This document shows, one piece after another, positions 16,533 through 25,475 of a stretch of 64,000 nt of DNA (position 1 is the first letter of the stretch; each line of letters begins with the position of its first letter). Under the pieces are notes generated by a model. The model was not told the origin of the DNA. It made no database searches and saw nothing but the letters and a program-made list of their open reading frames with translations. The position numbers were made by a program, and so were the translations under genes. This stretch comes from Candidatus Melainabacteria bacterium (lineage in GTDB: Bacteria > Cyanobacteriota > Vampirovibrionia > Obscuribacterales > Obscuribacteraceae): assembly GCA_003242885.1 (NCBI GenBank), contig QKMZ01000006.1:1840061-1904060 (forward strand), written 5' to 3'.

Positions 16533-16753
16533 GTGTACTACAACCCCCTTAAAACAATTAGAAACGCACACGACACTGAGCGGCAATTCAACCCAAAGGT
16601 TGTGTGCCAAGGCGACCTAGGATAGCATGTCGGCGATCCAGCGGTCTCGGTTTTATAGATTCGTTTACGTGTCAAACTTGCGTTGTAAACACAAACTAAT
16701 TCAATAAAAACCGGTGCCCTGACACTGCCCTTCAAGGCACTGCCTCTGGCACT

Positions 16754-17530
16754 TTACGTATACAAACCGCCGTTGACTTCCATGACCGTACCGGTCACAT
16801 AATCACCGAGCCCGGCAAAGAAAAGCACCGCACGAGCAATGTCATCCGGCGTTCCCATGCGCCCTGCAGGGATTTTTTCAACGAACGAGTTTATGATTTT
16901 TTCACCCAACGCCTTGGTCATATCGGTGTCGATGAAGCCTGGTGCAACAGCGTTGCAGGTGATGTTGCGTTTAGCGTATTCAAGCGCAACGGTCTTTGTA
17001 AATCCAATCAAGCCGGCTTTAGCGGCAGCGTAATTGCACTGACCGAAATTACCGTGCACGCCGGTTGTCGAGGCAATGTTGATAATGCGCCCGTAGCGTT
17101 GTTTGGACATGATTTTGACAATGGGCTGGGTGACTTTGAAAGCAGAAGTCAGGTTGGTATCGATTACCGCTTGCCAATGCTCTTCGCTCATCTTCAATAA
17201 AAGATTGTCGCGTGTGATACCGGCGTTATTGACCAGAATGTCAATCTGTCCGAACTTCTCCATCGCCGATTCGACCATCTTGTCGATGCTTTCGGTGTTG
17301 GTGACATTTGCCGGGCAGCTTACTGCCTGAAAACCTGCCTTCACCATCTCTTCTGCGGTTGCATCAGAGGTTTCTACATTGATATCGCTGATGACAATCT
17401 TGGCTCCGTGCTGCGCTAAGACTGTTGCAATCGCCTTTCCGATACCGCGCCCGGATCCGGTTACCAAAGCCACTCTATCGGCAAGGATATTTTTGAGTCC
17501 TTCCTTTTCAGGAGACACTGAAGCGGTCAT
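16754..17530 (-). CDS. fabG: 3-oxoacyl-ACP reductase
   Basis: An NADPH-dependent short-chain dehydrogenase that reduces 3-oxoacyl-ACP. At 258 residues it shows the cofactor loop TGSGRGIGKAI, NNAG (in DILVNNAGITRDNLL), the catalytic Ser in IINIASTTG and the YxxxK pair in QCNYAAAKAGLIGFTK. The C-terminus AVLFFAGLGDYVTGTVMEVN is typical of FabG. GGAGG stands 8 bases before the ATG. It lies 222 bp upstream of acpP and 39 bp downstream of the ADP-ribosylglycohydrolase-fold gene. Confidence 0.95.
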   Translation of the reverse strand: MTASVSPEKEGLKNILADRVALVTGSGRGIGKAIATVLAQHGAKIVISDINVETSDATAEEMVKAGFQAVSCPANVTNTESIDKMVESAMEKFGQIDILVNNAGITRDNLLLKMSEEHWQAVIDTNLTSAFKVTQPIVKIMSKQRYGRIINIASTTGVHGNFGQCNYAAAKAGLIGFTKTVALEYAKRNITCNAVAPGFIDTDMTKALGEKIINSFVEKIPAGRMGTPDDIARAVLFFAGLGDYVTGTVMEVNGGLYT

Positions 17531-17569
17531 CTAACACTCCTCCATTTCTATAAATACAAAAACTAATTG

Positions 17570-18604
17570 CTAAGGCCACATATCGAACAGTTGCTCGGCA
17601 ATCTCTTCTAATTTCTCGCGATGTGCCAGCTTGCTCAGCCAGCGCTCCGGAATTTGAGAGGCGCCATGATAACCGCCCGCCAGTGCGCCGACGATGATGC
17701 CCAACGTATCGGTTTCACCGCCTGCTACCGCCGCATGACAGATAGCTTCTTCTAAGTTATGTCTGAAAATAAGGAATATACCGACTGCTGTCGGTACTAA
17801 TTCATTTACTTCATGACCAATATTCAAAAGTGAATATGGTAATTGAGCTGCCGGATTCATATAGTCGAGATCCGGTGCCACGTCGTCCCAGGCTTCAGCA
17901 AAGCGAGGATCGATGCGTTCGGCAATCGCGTGCTGGCGCTTTACGTACTCGCGCACTTGCTCTTCTTCATCGAGTTTATTGCCGCGCAAGAAAAATCCGA
18001 CGCTGTCAGCCAAAACGGCAGCCGCCGCGTAGACTCTTTTATCCAGGTGCGTAAGCTGAGCCTGCTCTACAGCCAAATCGGCGGCTCGGGAGCCTTCGTC
18101 CGTATCCGGCAAACAGGCAAGAGGAAACGCTCTTGAGGCGGCGGATACGTGCAGCGCGCCGGCGCTCTTGTCCGGGGGCGCAACCCCGTCAGCCATGCGC
18201 CGCAATCCTTTTAGCAATTGTGCGCTGGGTCCGGATGCGAGGAAACTTTGATCTGAAAGCAAAGCCACGAATCGTTCTTTCAAGTCGGCGCGGTTGAATT
18301 TGCCGCCCGAACTGATGACGGACTCAGCCAGGTTGACCGCCAGATAAGTCTCTGGCAACCACTCGCCGGCTTTGTGGTCCGGCAAAACACTGCGTGTCAG
18401 TCCCGGAACGAAATCTCTGAGGCTTGAGCCTGCAGTCGCCAATATCTCTTTATGGCTTAACCCAATAGCACTGCCGCCCAGCGAATTGCCGCAAGCTGCC
18501 GCCAGAATCACTCCTCTAATCTTGTCCTTCAGTTCGTCTTTGGAAATCTTTCCTTTCAATGAACTTGAAGTTGATGGGACAGAACCTTGAGGTTTTTTCT
18601 CCAC
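17570..18604 (-). CDS. ADP-ribosylglycohydrolase-fold protein
   Basis: A 344-residue protein of the ADP-ribosylglycohydrolase (DraG/ARH) family. KIRGVILAAACGNSLGGSAIG is the first conserved block, and GGETDTLGIIVGALAGGYHGASQIPERW is the second, near the C-terminus. Family members remove ADP-ribose from arginine or other groups using two Mg ions. Here the first block reads CGNSLGG where many members have an Asp (GDALG), and the second has GETD rather than GDTD, so some metal ligands differ and activity may be altered. The start is GTG. It stands just upstream of fabG on the same strand and may be co-transcribed. Confidence 0.75.
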   Translation of the reverse strand: MEKKPQGSVPSTSSSLKGKISKDELKDKIRGVILAAACGNSLGGSAIGLSHKEILATAGSSLRDFVPGLTRSVLPDHKAGEWLPETYLAVNLAESVISSGGKFNRADLKERFVALLSDQSFLASGPSAQLLKGLRRMADGVAPPDKSAGALHVSAASRAFPLACLPDTDEGSRAADLAVEQAQLTHLDKRVYAAAAVLADSVGFFLRGNKLDEEEQVREYVKRQHAIAERIDPRFAEAWDDVAPDLDYMNPAAQLPYSLLNIGHEVNELVPTAVGIFLIFRHNLEEAICHAAVAGGETDTLGIIVGALAGGYHGASQIPERWLSKLAHREKLEEIAEQLFDMWP

Positions 18605-18992
18605 GTTGTCGCCTCTGAATCAGTTGTGAAAGGCTAAAACCGGCAACTGCGCCTAATTCTGCCTATACCTAATTTGGCCTCTGGCCACGGCTCACAATTA
18701 TGACAGACGACGATTTTAATGTCGGGGTGGGATTCTTACGCAAGCCACCGTAATTTCCCGAATATACACCGCGGTAGGTGGTGAGATAGTCTTAAGGAGT
18801 GAATCGCTGCTGCCTCTAGCATCTGCAAGAGAGAGGCAGCTGCAGGATTAAGACCGATTTCCACTGGTTCACCCCCAGGAAATTCGAAGCAAAACCTCCT
18901 CTTGTTCCCGGGAAGCACTCCCGGGTGACTCGGTTTTGCGCGTCTTAAATCTCTCGTAACACTGGGTTACATCGGAAACGCTGGAGGTCTGA
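18605..18992. other. 388-bp gap with two hairpin structures
   Basis: No credible gene. On the plus strand, GCTGCCTCT (18809-18817) pairs with AGAGGCAGC (18832-18840). Further down, a nested structure has GCAAAACC (18889-18896) pairing with GGTTTTGC (18932-18939) around an inner CCCGGG/CCCGGG hairpin (18907-18925). The nested element ends about 53 bases before the ATG of the 1052-residue gene, so it would lie in its 5' leader. No known riboswitch is recognised. Confidence 0.5.
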
Positions 18993-21900
18993 ATGGGCGG
19001 GAACACGTTAGGCGATCAGATGCTGGTCAATGCCACCGACGACTTGGCGGGTGTGGCAAATCAGGAAAAGCAGGTCGCCGAACAAGCTCGTGAGCGATTG
19101 AGCTTGTCAGGGCAGATGCTCCAGGGTGCAATTCCTCAGGATGCTTCCAGCGTACAGACCGAGGAGATGAGCGGCTTTGAGCGATACGGGACGGTATTTG
19201 GAAAAGGCATATTAAGGACGCCAGAAGGCGTTGCGAACACAATCGGGCACTACTGGCATAATCCGAGCGAAGCGGCAGGCAAAGCCCTTTTCGCCGGTTC
19301 TATCGGTGTGGCGATGCGGACATTTTTGCCGAAAACGGGCGCAGGACGCGCGGCCGTTGCCACCATCATGGGCGGTATGTTCGTAGTCGACGGCATAAAA
19401 GCCTTTGCGCAAGGTGGTTCTGAAGCCTCAGCTGCGCGAAACAGACAAGAATTGAATCAAGCCGCCACCAATTTCGGCAATCACATGGGCATGTTCGCCT
19501 TTGATGCTGCAGCAGGCGGCTACATTGGCATCAAAGCCGAGAGACTGACCGGCAAAATTCTAGAAAACCCAATCGGCTCTGCCAAAACAGTAGGCGGATG
19601 GGCCGACAGTGTCGTAGGCAGATTTGGAAAAACAGCTCCTGCCGCCGAAACAGGCGAAGCAGCGACGGCGGCTAACACATATGCAAATCGCATGGGAGCC
19701 TGGGTAGAAGGCAAAGAACTGGCACCAAAATTTGCCGCTTGGGACAAGAAAGTAGAACACTTCTGGACCAGCGACGAATCGAAAGTAGGCAATCTTCTCA
19801 ATCGCACCACAGAGAAAATCGATACGTGGTCAGCTAAGTTCAAGCCGAAAGAAGAGCCCACATTGAAAAATCCGCTCGCCAATATTCCTGCCGAGCAGGC
19901 CAAAGCCTTGATGGAGCAAGCTCAGCGCCAGCACATAGAAGCTGTCGATTCACACATGGTTTATCGCCACGGTTTGAAAGGTCAAGACGGTGAGTATCAC
20001 GGCTTTGACCGCACTTTGGCTCTCTTGAAGAAAGGCATAAATCCTGAACAAATCAATGCTAAAGATCCAGTTCCCAATGTTCCGGATCTCGTAAATGTCA
20101 AACTAGACGCAGCTCTTGAAGGTATGCGCAGGACTAGAGAAGAAGTCCTGGGCATCAACGACCGCATGTCGAAAATTGCCGACGAACACGGGACAGGACA
20201 ACAGTTCAAAAAGCAAGAAGGCACAGCAGCCGCAGAACCACACGAACAGCCCGGCACCAAGCCTTACGACAAATCAGCGCAGCAAGCTGCAGCAGATGGC
20301 GAGATCAACGTCGCCAATTTGCAAGAAATGGCGAAAGTCACAGCCGATGAGCGCAATGCCATCACTGCCGAAGACACCGCCGTAATTGCCTACAAGCAAC
20401 AAATGGAAGGTCAGGTCTACACTGCAGTAGTTCCAAACGCAGAAAGAACACCTTTGGGGCCAGAACACAGACCAGCAGCAAACACCATGTTCGCGCTCGG
20501 AAAAGAAGTCAACACTTCAAAAGACGTCGCTCAAGTCGATGATCTTTTCCGCTTCTTCGCAGACGCAGCAACGCAGAGCCAAGCCGGTGGACTGGGTCCT
20601 AACCAGGCTCTTGCCAAACAGCTCAATCTAGTGGGCGACGAATTCTTCACGTTCCTTGTCGCTTCGATGAAAGAAGCGGGCATCAAAGATCCCTTCACCA
20701 TCCTGCAAGGCAAAACGCCTCCGCTCTTTGCTGTTTCCTCCGACCTGGTCAGAACTCCGGACGGCAAAACAGTCAACGCCGGACCGTACACGATGCGCCG
20801 CATCATCACCGAAGATCCGAAGACAGGCGAGAAAGTCACAGTCTGGGGACCGGACCTCGTCAAATACCCAATCAACATGACCGGCGAACGCGCCACCTCA
20901 ATCGGCGTCTATGGTCACGAAATCGGACATGACTGGAACGGATTGATCGCGAAATTCCTCGACAAATCAGGTGAAGGCGGTGTTCTCACCAAAGCCGTAG
21001 AAAAGGCATTGGGACCGAAATACAACGAAGTCGCCACCATCATCAGCCCGGAGGGCACACCGAAGGAATTGCTGGTTAACGGCGAGAAGTGGACGAATGG
21101 TCGCTTGATCGAAAGCTACTTGCGGGCGACAAGAGACGAAAACACATCAGACATTATCGGAACCGCATGGACAGGCATCAACATGCCGGTTGCCCTTGCC
21201 CGCTTGCTCATGGGCGGACGCCGCAACGGCGGCTTGATGGAAAATTCCAACGTCTTCAGTCCGAAGAAGATGGCCACTCCGGACAACCCGATGGGCTTCG
21301 AAGTACACGCAATCGACGCGCTCAGAATGGTCATCGGCGCCAAGACGATGGAATATCTGGGCAAAGGCGATCCTATTATCGAAGCTCAAGCCAAGTCACT
21401 CTTGCGCTTGTCTCGTGAAGGTTCGACCAAAGGCGACTACGAACTGTACAATCTCGACAAACCTGGTCAAAAGGTGGTCATCGACCGTGACACCATGGAC
21501 AATGTGGTCAGCGAATTGATTACGGCGCAGATGGAAACACCGCTCACGGTGCTGGAAGGCAAGACTTTCTCCAACATTTTGCCGCCGCTCAAAGCTAACT
21601 ACGCGAAGATGGAAGGTCTCGGCGAAGCCATGGCCAAAGCCATTGCCGACGGCAAGAAAGTGACGGATCTAGTAGGCGATCCGAAGCAATTTACGCAAGA
21701 CTACACGATTACACAAGTATTCGGATCCGGACTGCCTGCGGAATTGAAATTGATCAAGGGCGGCATGGAGCCGAAGAAAGCGCACCAATTAGTTACCGAA
21801 TTCTCAGACCATATGCGTCAACTCTACCTGGAGACAGGCGACCCTCACGTTCAGCATTTAATTGGCGCCAACGGACCGGTAGAACTGCTACCGTCACTGA

Positions 21901-22151
21901 AGGCACGCGCTTCGGCGCTGACGAGTTCGTTCCAGCAAGGCGCCATCAATCTGGTCGGACGCCAGAACGAAATGCGCTGGTGGGCAAACCGCAACGCCAC
22001 ACCGATCGTTGCTGGAACAACCACTGCTATGTTGCCTGACGGCGATATGAATCTGTCGCAAAGACTGAAAAATCGCATGCAGTCAGCAGAACTCCTGGCA
22101 GCTGAACAACAGCGTCAAGCAATCCTGCAACAGCAGCAGCAAAACCGTTAA
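18993..22151 (+). CDS. Large protein of unknown function with HEIGH motif
   Basis: A 1052-residue protein that I do not recognise. GGAGG is placed well before the ATG. Residues about 60-200 are Gly/Ala-rich with hydrophobic stretches (AGKALFAGSIGVAMRTFL, AAVATIMGGMFVVDGIKAF, FAFDAAAGGYIGIKA), possibly membrane-associated. There is no signal peptide. Residues about 200-500 are Lys/Glu/Gln-rich and probably helical. Around residue 640 comes IGVYGHEIGHDWNGLI, an HExxH pattern like that of gluzincin/metzincin proteases, with hydrophobic residues before it. A second ligand (for example Asp or Glu in a following helix) cannot be fixed by eye. The C-terminus is Gln-rich. It has its own leader and no operon partner. 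Confidence 0.75.
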   Translation: MGGNTLGDQMLVNATDDLAGVANQEKQVAEQARERLSLSGQMLQGAIPQDASSVQTEEMSGFERYGTVFGKGILRTPEGVANTIGHYWHNPSEAAGKALFAGSIGVAMRTFLPKTGAGRAAVATIMGGMFVVDGIKAFAQGGSEASAARNRQELNQAATNFGNHMGMFAFDAAAGGYIGIKAERLTGKILENPIGSAKTVGGWADSVVGRFGKTAPAAETGEAATAANTYANRMGAWVEGKELAPKFAAWDKKVEHFWTSDESKVGNLLNRTTEKIDTWSAKFKPKEEPTLKNPLANIPAEQAKALMEQAQRQHIEAVDSHMVYRHGLKGQDGEYHGFDRTLALLKKGINPEQINAKDPVPNVPDLVNVKLDAALEGMRRTREEVLGINDRMSKIADEHGTGQQFKKQEGTAAAEPHEQPGTKPYDKSAQQAAADGEINVANLQEMAKVTADERNAITAEDTAVIAYKQQMEGQVYTAVVPNAERTPLGPEHRPAANTMFALGKEVNTSKDVAQVDDLFRFFADAATQSQAGGLGPNQALAKQLNLVGDEFFTFLVASMKEAGIKDPFTILQGKTPPLFAVSSDLVRTPDGKTVNAGPYTMRRIITEDPKTGEKVTVWGPDLVKYPINMTGERATSIGVYGHEIGHDWNGLIAKFLDKSGEGGVLTKAVEKALGPKYNEVATIISPEGTPKELLVNGEKWTNGRLIESYLRATRDENTSDIIGTAWTGINMPVALARLLMGGRRNGGLMENSNVFSPKKMATPDNPMGFEVHAIDALRMVIGAKTMEYLGKGDPIIEAQAKSLLRLSREGSTKGDYELYNLDKPGQKVVIDRDTMDNVVSELITAQMETPLTVLEGKTFSNILPPLKANYAKMEGLGEAMAKAIADGKKVTDLVGDPKQFTQDYTITQVFGSGLPAELKLIKGGMEPKKAHQLVTEFSDHMRQLYLETGDPHVQHLIGANGPVELLPSLKARASALTSSFQQGAINLVGRQNEMRWWANRNATPIVAGTTTAMLPDGDMNLSQRLKNRMQSAELLAAEQQRQAILQQQQQNR

Positions 22152-22154
22152 CTG

Positions 22155-22350
22155 CAGGTTCGACGCCATGCGTCGACCGGTGAAGAGACGGGCACATTGC
22201 ACGCGTACCTGTTTTATGCGCTCCGGGCATTGCTCGGCGCTGCCATCCGCGCGCATCCTCTACTCGCTTCGGACACCTCTTCGGTGACCTTCGCTCGTCG
22301 CTCTGTTGAGCGCCGGAGGCTCGCCGGCTGCCGGGCGGCATGAATGCAGC
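22155..22350. repeat. Hairpin repeats after the 1052-residue gene
   Basis: TCGACGC-CAT-GCGTCGA (22160-22176) begins about 8 bases after the stop codon. A second, imperfect member, GGGCGGCATGAATGCAGCCC, lies near 22333. Between them is GC-rich sequence with further short inverted repeats (CGGACACCTCTTCGGTGACC region). No gene is seen in this 321-bp gap. Confidence 0.6.
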
Positions 22351-22472
22351 CCCCACAGCGGACTTTCAAATTTAGCCAAGGTACCAGTGCCACCGGTTAT
22401 CAAAAGGCGCGTAGATATCATTTACTGTAATATGTGATTTGGCTTCTGAGATGGAGTTAAATCATTCGACCG

Positions 22473-23966
22473 ATGCGCAACAGGTCCAAAAATTTCTCGT
22501 TTTTGAAATCGTTGGCAGTGCTGCTGATGCTTTCAGCTACTAGCTTGAGCGGCGGTCAGACGATTGCTCAGCACGAATACATGAATCCTGACTCGCCCGG
22601 CGTCAATCGCGGGCGCGCGTCGGCAAATTATCAGAAGGGTCTGCAAGCTTTTCAAATAGGAGACTATGTTCAAGCAGTCAATTTCATGAAATTGGCGCAG
22701 AACGATGATCCATCCAACAAAAAAGTTTGCCACATGCTCGCGCTGGCATACGCTGAAGCAGGCGACACTTACAACGCCAACATGTGGTTCGGCTCTGCAC
22801 TAACTCTCGACTACAACTATGTAGAGTGCCGGAACAATTACGGACTTTTCTTGCGCAAGACAGGCAAAACATACGAAGCCGAGCGTGCATTCGAAGAGTG
22901 CATCAAATCTAGTCCTAAGTATCCCGATGCACACTACCACCTGGGCGAGATGCTCAGAGACAAGGGCGATCTCGATAGTGCGATCGAACAATTCAATGAC
23001 GCCATAAGATGCAATCCCAATTACTTTGACGCGCTCCAGGATCTTGGATTGGCGATGTATCAGAAGTATTCATCAGGACTCTGCGATATTTCTGAGTCAC
23101 TGCAAAAGCTACAGGAAGCCGAAAGACTTATTCCAGACAATCCGATGATTCACTATTATCTGGGCAACGTTTATTGCTCGAATTCGCAGTTTGATGCGGC
23201 CGAAGCCGAGTATCGAAAAGCGCTGCAGTGCGACGCGAAGTTTACCGCTGCCAACTACGAGTTTGGGCGCGTTCGTTATTATCGCGGCGATGTTGACCGT
23301 TGCCTTCTAGCGATGCGCGAGGCAGAGAAGGTCACGCCGGTATACGCCGAATCAAAGAAATATCCGGCTGTCGCGCTCGACAAACTCAAGTGCTACAAAG
23401 CCGCTTGCTGCGAGGTGAAAGGTCTCGGCATCGAGGCTGTTGACACATATAAAGAAGCGGTCGCCATGCAAAACAGTGTGGACAGAGTAGAGACTCTGGC
23501 CAAGATAAAAAGCCTGGAAAAGGCTCTGCGCAGCGGTTCTCGCAAGAAAGTCACCTATGACATGGCCGAAGTTCAGGCTCTCGTCAAACGAGGCGTATTC
23601 GAGATTGAAGGCGGTAACTATGAGGCCGCAAAGAAGACCTATGGACGAATTCTCGAGATGTATCCCGAGTGCTATGAAGCCGTTCAGCATCTTGGTGAAC
23701 TGCAGGAAATCTCAGGCGACTTGAACGGCGCCATCGCCAAATACCAGCAGGCGCAGGCATTGCGCCCGAACTTTGGCGCCGCCTACTTCAATCTTGGCGT
23801 CATTCTCGAAAAGATGGGGTTGGCGAGCGATGCGGGCATGATGTACCAGAAGTTTCACGAGATTGACGGCAAATATCCGTATGACCCGCGCCACATCGTG
23901 AGCATCCAGCAAGACGACGTTCGCAAACGGGCGCGCGAAATTGAGTTCAAGAAGCGCGGCTATTAG
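22473..23966 (+). CDS. Secreted TPR-repeat protein
   Basis: A 497-residue protein with an N-terminal signal peptide (FLKSLAVLLMLSATSLSGGQTIA). At least nine tetratricopeptide repeats follow, for example YQKGLQAFQIGDYVQAVNFM, PDAHYHLGEMLRDKGDLDSA and AAYFNLGVILEKMGLASDAG. TPR arrays bind other proteins and the location should be periplasmic or cell surface. Repeats are regular up to about residue 250, interrupted by a Lys-rich linker (SGSRKKVTYDMAEVQAL), then resume. No enzymatic domain is present. The partner is unknown. Confidence 0.82.
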   Translation: MRNRSKNFSFLKSLAVLLMLSATSLSGGQTIAQHEYMNPDSPGVNRGRASANYQKGLQAFQIGDYVQAVNFMKLAQNDDPSNKKVCHMLALAYAEAGDTYNANMWFGSALTLDYNYVECRNNYGLFLRKTGKTYEAERAFEECIKSSPKYPDAHYHLGEMLRDKGDLDSAIEQFNDAIRCNPNYFDALQDLGLAMYQKYSSGLCDISESLQKLQEAERLIPDNPMIHYYLGNVYCSNSQFDAAEAEYRKALQCDAKFTAANYEFGRVRYYRGDVDRCLLAMREAEKVTPVYAESKKYPAVALDKLKCYKAACCEVKGLGIEAVDTYKEAVAMQNSVDRVETLAKIKSLEKALRSGSRKKVTYDMAEVQALVKRGVFEIEGGNYEAAKKTYGRILEMYPECYEAVQHLGELQEISGDLNGAIAKYQQAQALRPNFGAAYFNLGVILEKMGLASDAGMMYQKFHEIDGKYPYDPRHIVSIQQDDVRKRAREIEFKKRGY

Positions 23967-24121
23967 GAACTTTCCGCTAGTCTAAGCGTTCTGCCGTTCG
24001 GAGAAACGAGTTGCCGGGCAATAAAAGACGAGTTTTTCGGCCCAGCTCTCAAGTATTAAAAAGGCTTACTGTGCCGGAATTTATTTCGGTTATCATTAGG
24101 CCCACTAGGGAAACATAAACC

Positions 24122-25021
24122 ATGTCCAAACACACACAGTCAACCAAGCAAGTTTCCACCCACACGCTTTTGAAATACAAAGGCGAGGGTCGAAAAATCG
24201 TCTGCCTTACCGCCTATGACTATTCAACCGCGCAAATTGTCGACCGCGCGGGAGTAGACGTCATCCTCGTGGGCGACAGTCTGGCCATGGTGGCGCTCGG
24301 TCACCGCACCACACACGCAGTGACGATGGAAGAGATGCTTCACCACACCCGTGCCGTAACACGGGGAGTGAAGACTGCGCTGGTCGTTGCCGACCTGCCC
24401 TTTATGAGCTACCAAGTCGAAGTGACCCAAGCAATCACCAACGCCGGACGTTTCATCAAAGAAGCAGAAGCGCATGCGGTAAAGCTCGAAGGTGCCACTC
24501 CGCTCAGCCTGGAAATCGTCGAGCGGCTAGTCGGTATGGGCATTCCAGTAATGGGACACCTGGGTTTCACACCACAGTCAATTCACGGTCTGGGCGGTAC
24601 TAAAGTTCAGGGCAAAACAGCCGAAGATGCTGTAAAACTAATACGCGACGCCAAAGCACTGGAAGAAGCCGGAGCATTCAGCGTTGTTTTGGAAATGGTA
24701 CCGAAGGCGGTGGCAGCCATTCTCACTGAAGAGATGAAGATTCCCACAATCGGCATTGGCGCAGGCAATGGCTGCGACGGACAAATTTTGGTGACAGATG
24801 ATTTGCTCGGCAAGTTCACCGATTTTCAACCGCGATTCGTTAGGCGCTATGCCAATCTGGCAGACATTTGCAACGATGCAATTGTTAGCTATGCAAATGA
24901 TGTGAAGACCAAACAGTTTCCCGATGATTCGGAATCATTTGCAATTTCCGAAGAAGAAGAGCTGGAGTTGCGTCAGTTGATCGCCGCGGACATGGAATTG
25001 AAGGGCGAACTTACTTGCTAG
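24122..25021 (+). CDS. panB: 3-methyl-2-oxobutanoate hydroxymethyltransferase
   Basis: First committed step of pantothenate (hence CoA) synthesis. It transfers a hydroxymethyl group from methylene-tetrahydrofolate to 2-oxoisovalerate. The 299-residue protein has the family motifs CLTAYDYSTAQIVDRAGVD, VGDSLAMVALGHRTT, VVADLPFMSYQ, AVKLEGA, VMGHLGFTPQSIHGLGG and PTIGIGAGNGCDGQILV, including the catalytic Glu (in LEMVPKAVA) and Mg ligands. ACTAGGGAAAC precedes the ATG. The C-terminus (about 265-299) is longer than many PanB proteins and acidic. No panC is adjacent. Confidence 0.95.
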   Translation: MSKHTQSTKQVSTHTLLKYKGEGRKIVCLTAYDYSTAQIVDRAGVDVILVGDSLAMVALGHRTTHAVTMEEMLHHTRAVTRGVKTALVVADLPFMSYQVEVTQAITNAGRFIKEAEAHAVKLEGATPLSLEIVERLVGMGIPVMGHLGFTPQSIHGLGGTKVQGKTAEDAVKLIRDAKALEEAGAFSVVLEMVPKAVAAILTEEMKIPTIGIGAGNGCDGQILVTDDLLGKFTDFQPRFVRRYANLADICNDAIVSYANDVKTKQFPDDSESFAISEEEELELRQLIAADMELKGELTC

Positions 25022-25475
25022 ATTGTGAAAAGTTAGCTTGCTGATTTGTGAGAGCAGATTTAAGTTCCGCAGATTTTCGAACAGGGTCCCTAGATTATCT
25101 ATAGCTAACTAAGATTTTTTACTGACACGCAAACACGTCTGACAACTACTGAAAGCCTGTCAAATAGGCAGTCTTCCGACCTCAAACACTGATGGCCGAT
25201 TGGATACAGACCGTGTGGTGGCTACCTGTAGTAACCACGTCGGGAACTTTCGTTTAAGTGTTTTGTCCCACAACTGACAAACGAAAACAGGCGCCTGGTG
25301 AGCAGTGTCAATCATCGCCTGTATTCCTTTGCCATGGAATCACAGACAGCTGCATACGCAACTGTCAGGGAAACACGACAGCAGCCAAGCGACGGGAATC
25401 ACTCTTTTAGTCGCATCAGGGCACTTGCGCCCAGCGCTGCTCTTTTCGTGAGTTGTGTATTGAGGATTGAAGAAA
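25022..25475 (+). other. 454-bp gap and structured leader before the RlpA-like gene
   Basis: No gene is seen. Several inverted repeats suggest a structured 5' leader: ACAGGCG (25287-25293) with CGCCTGT (25316-25322); GACAG with CTGTC around 25345-25367; and GTGG...CCAC near 25214-25238. c-di-AMP (ydaO-type) riboswitches often precede cell wall hydrolase genes, but I could not match the conserved bases, so no class is assigned. Confidence 0.35.

Noticed and set aside
25235..25460. c-di-AMP (ydaO) riboswitch before the RlpA-like gene
   Set aside because: Gene context is right and a few bases (GACGGGAATCAC) look similar, but the ordered conserved blocks of this class could not be found.
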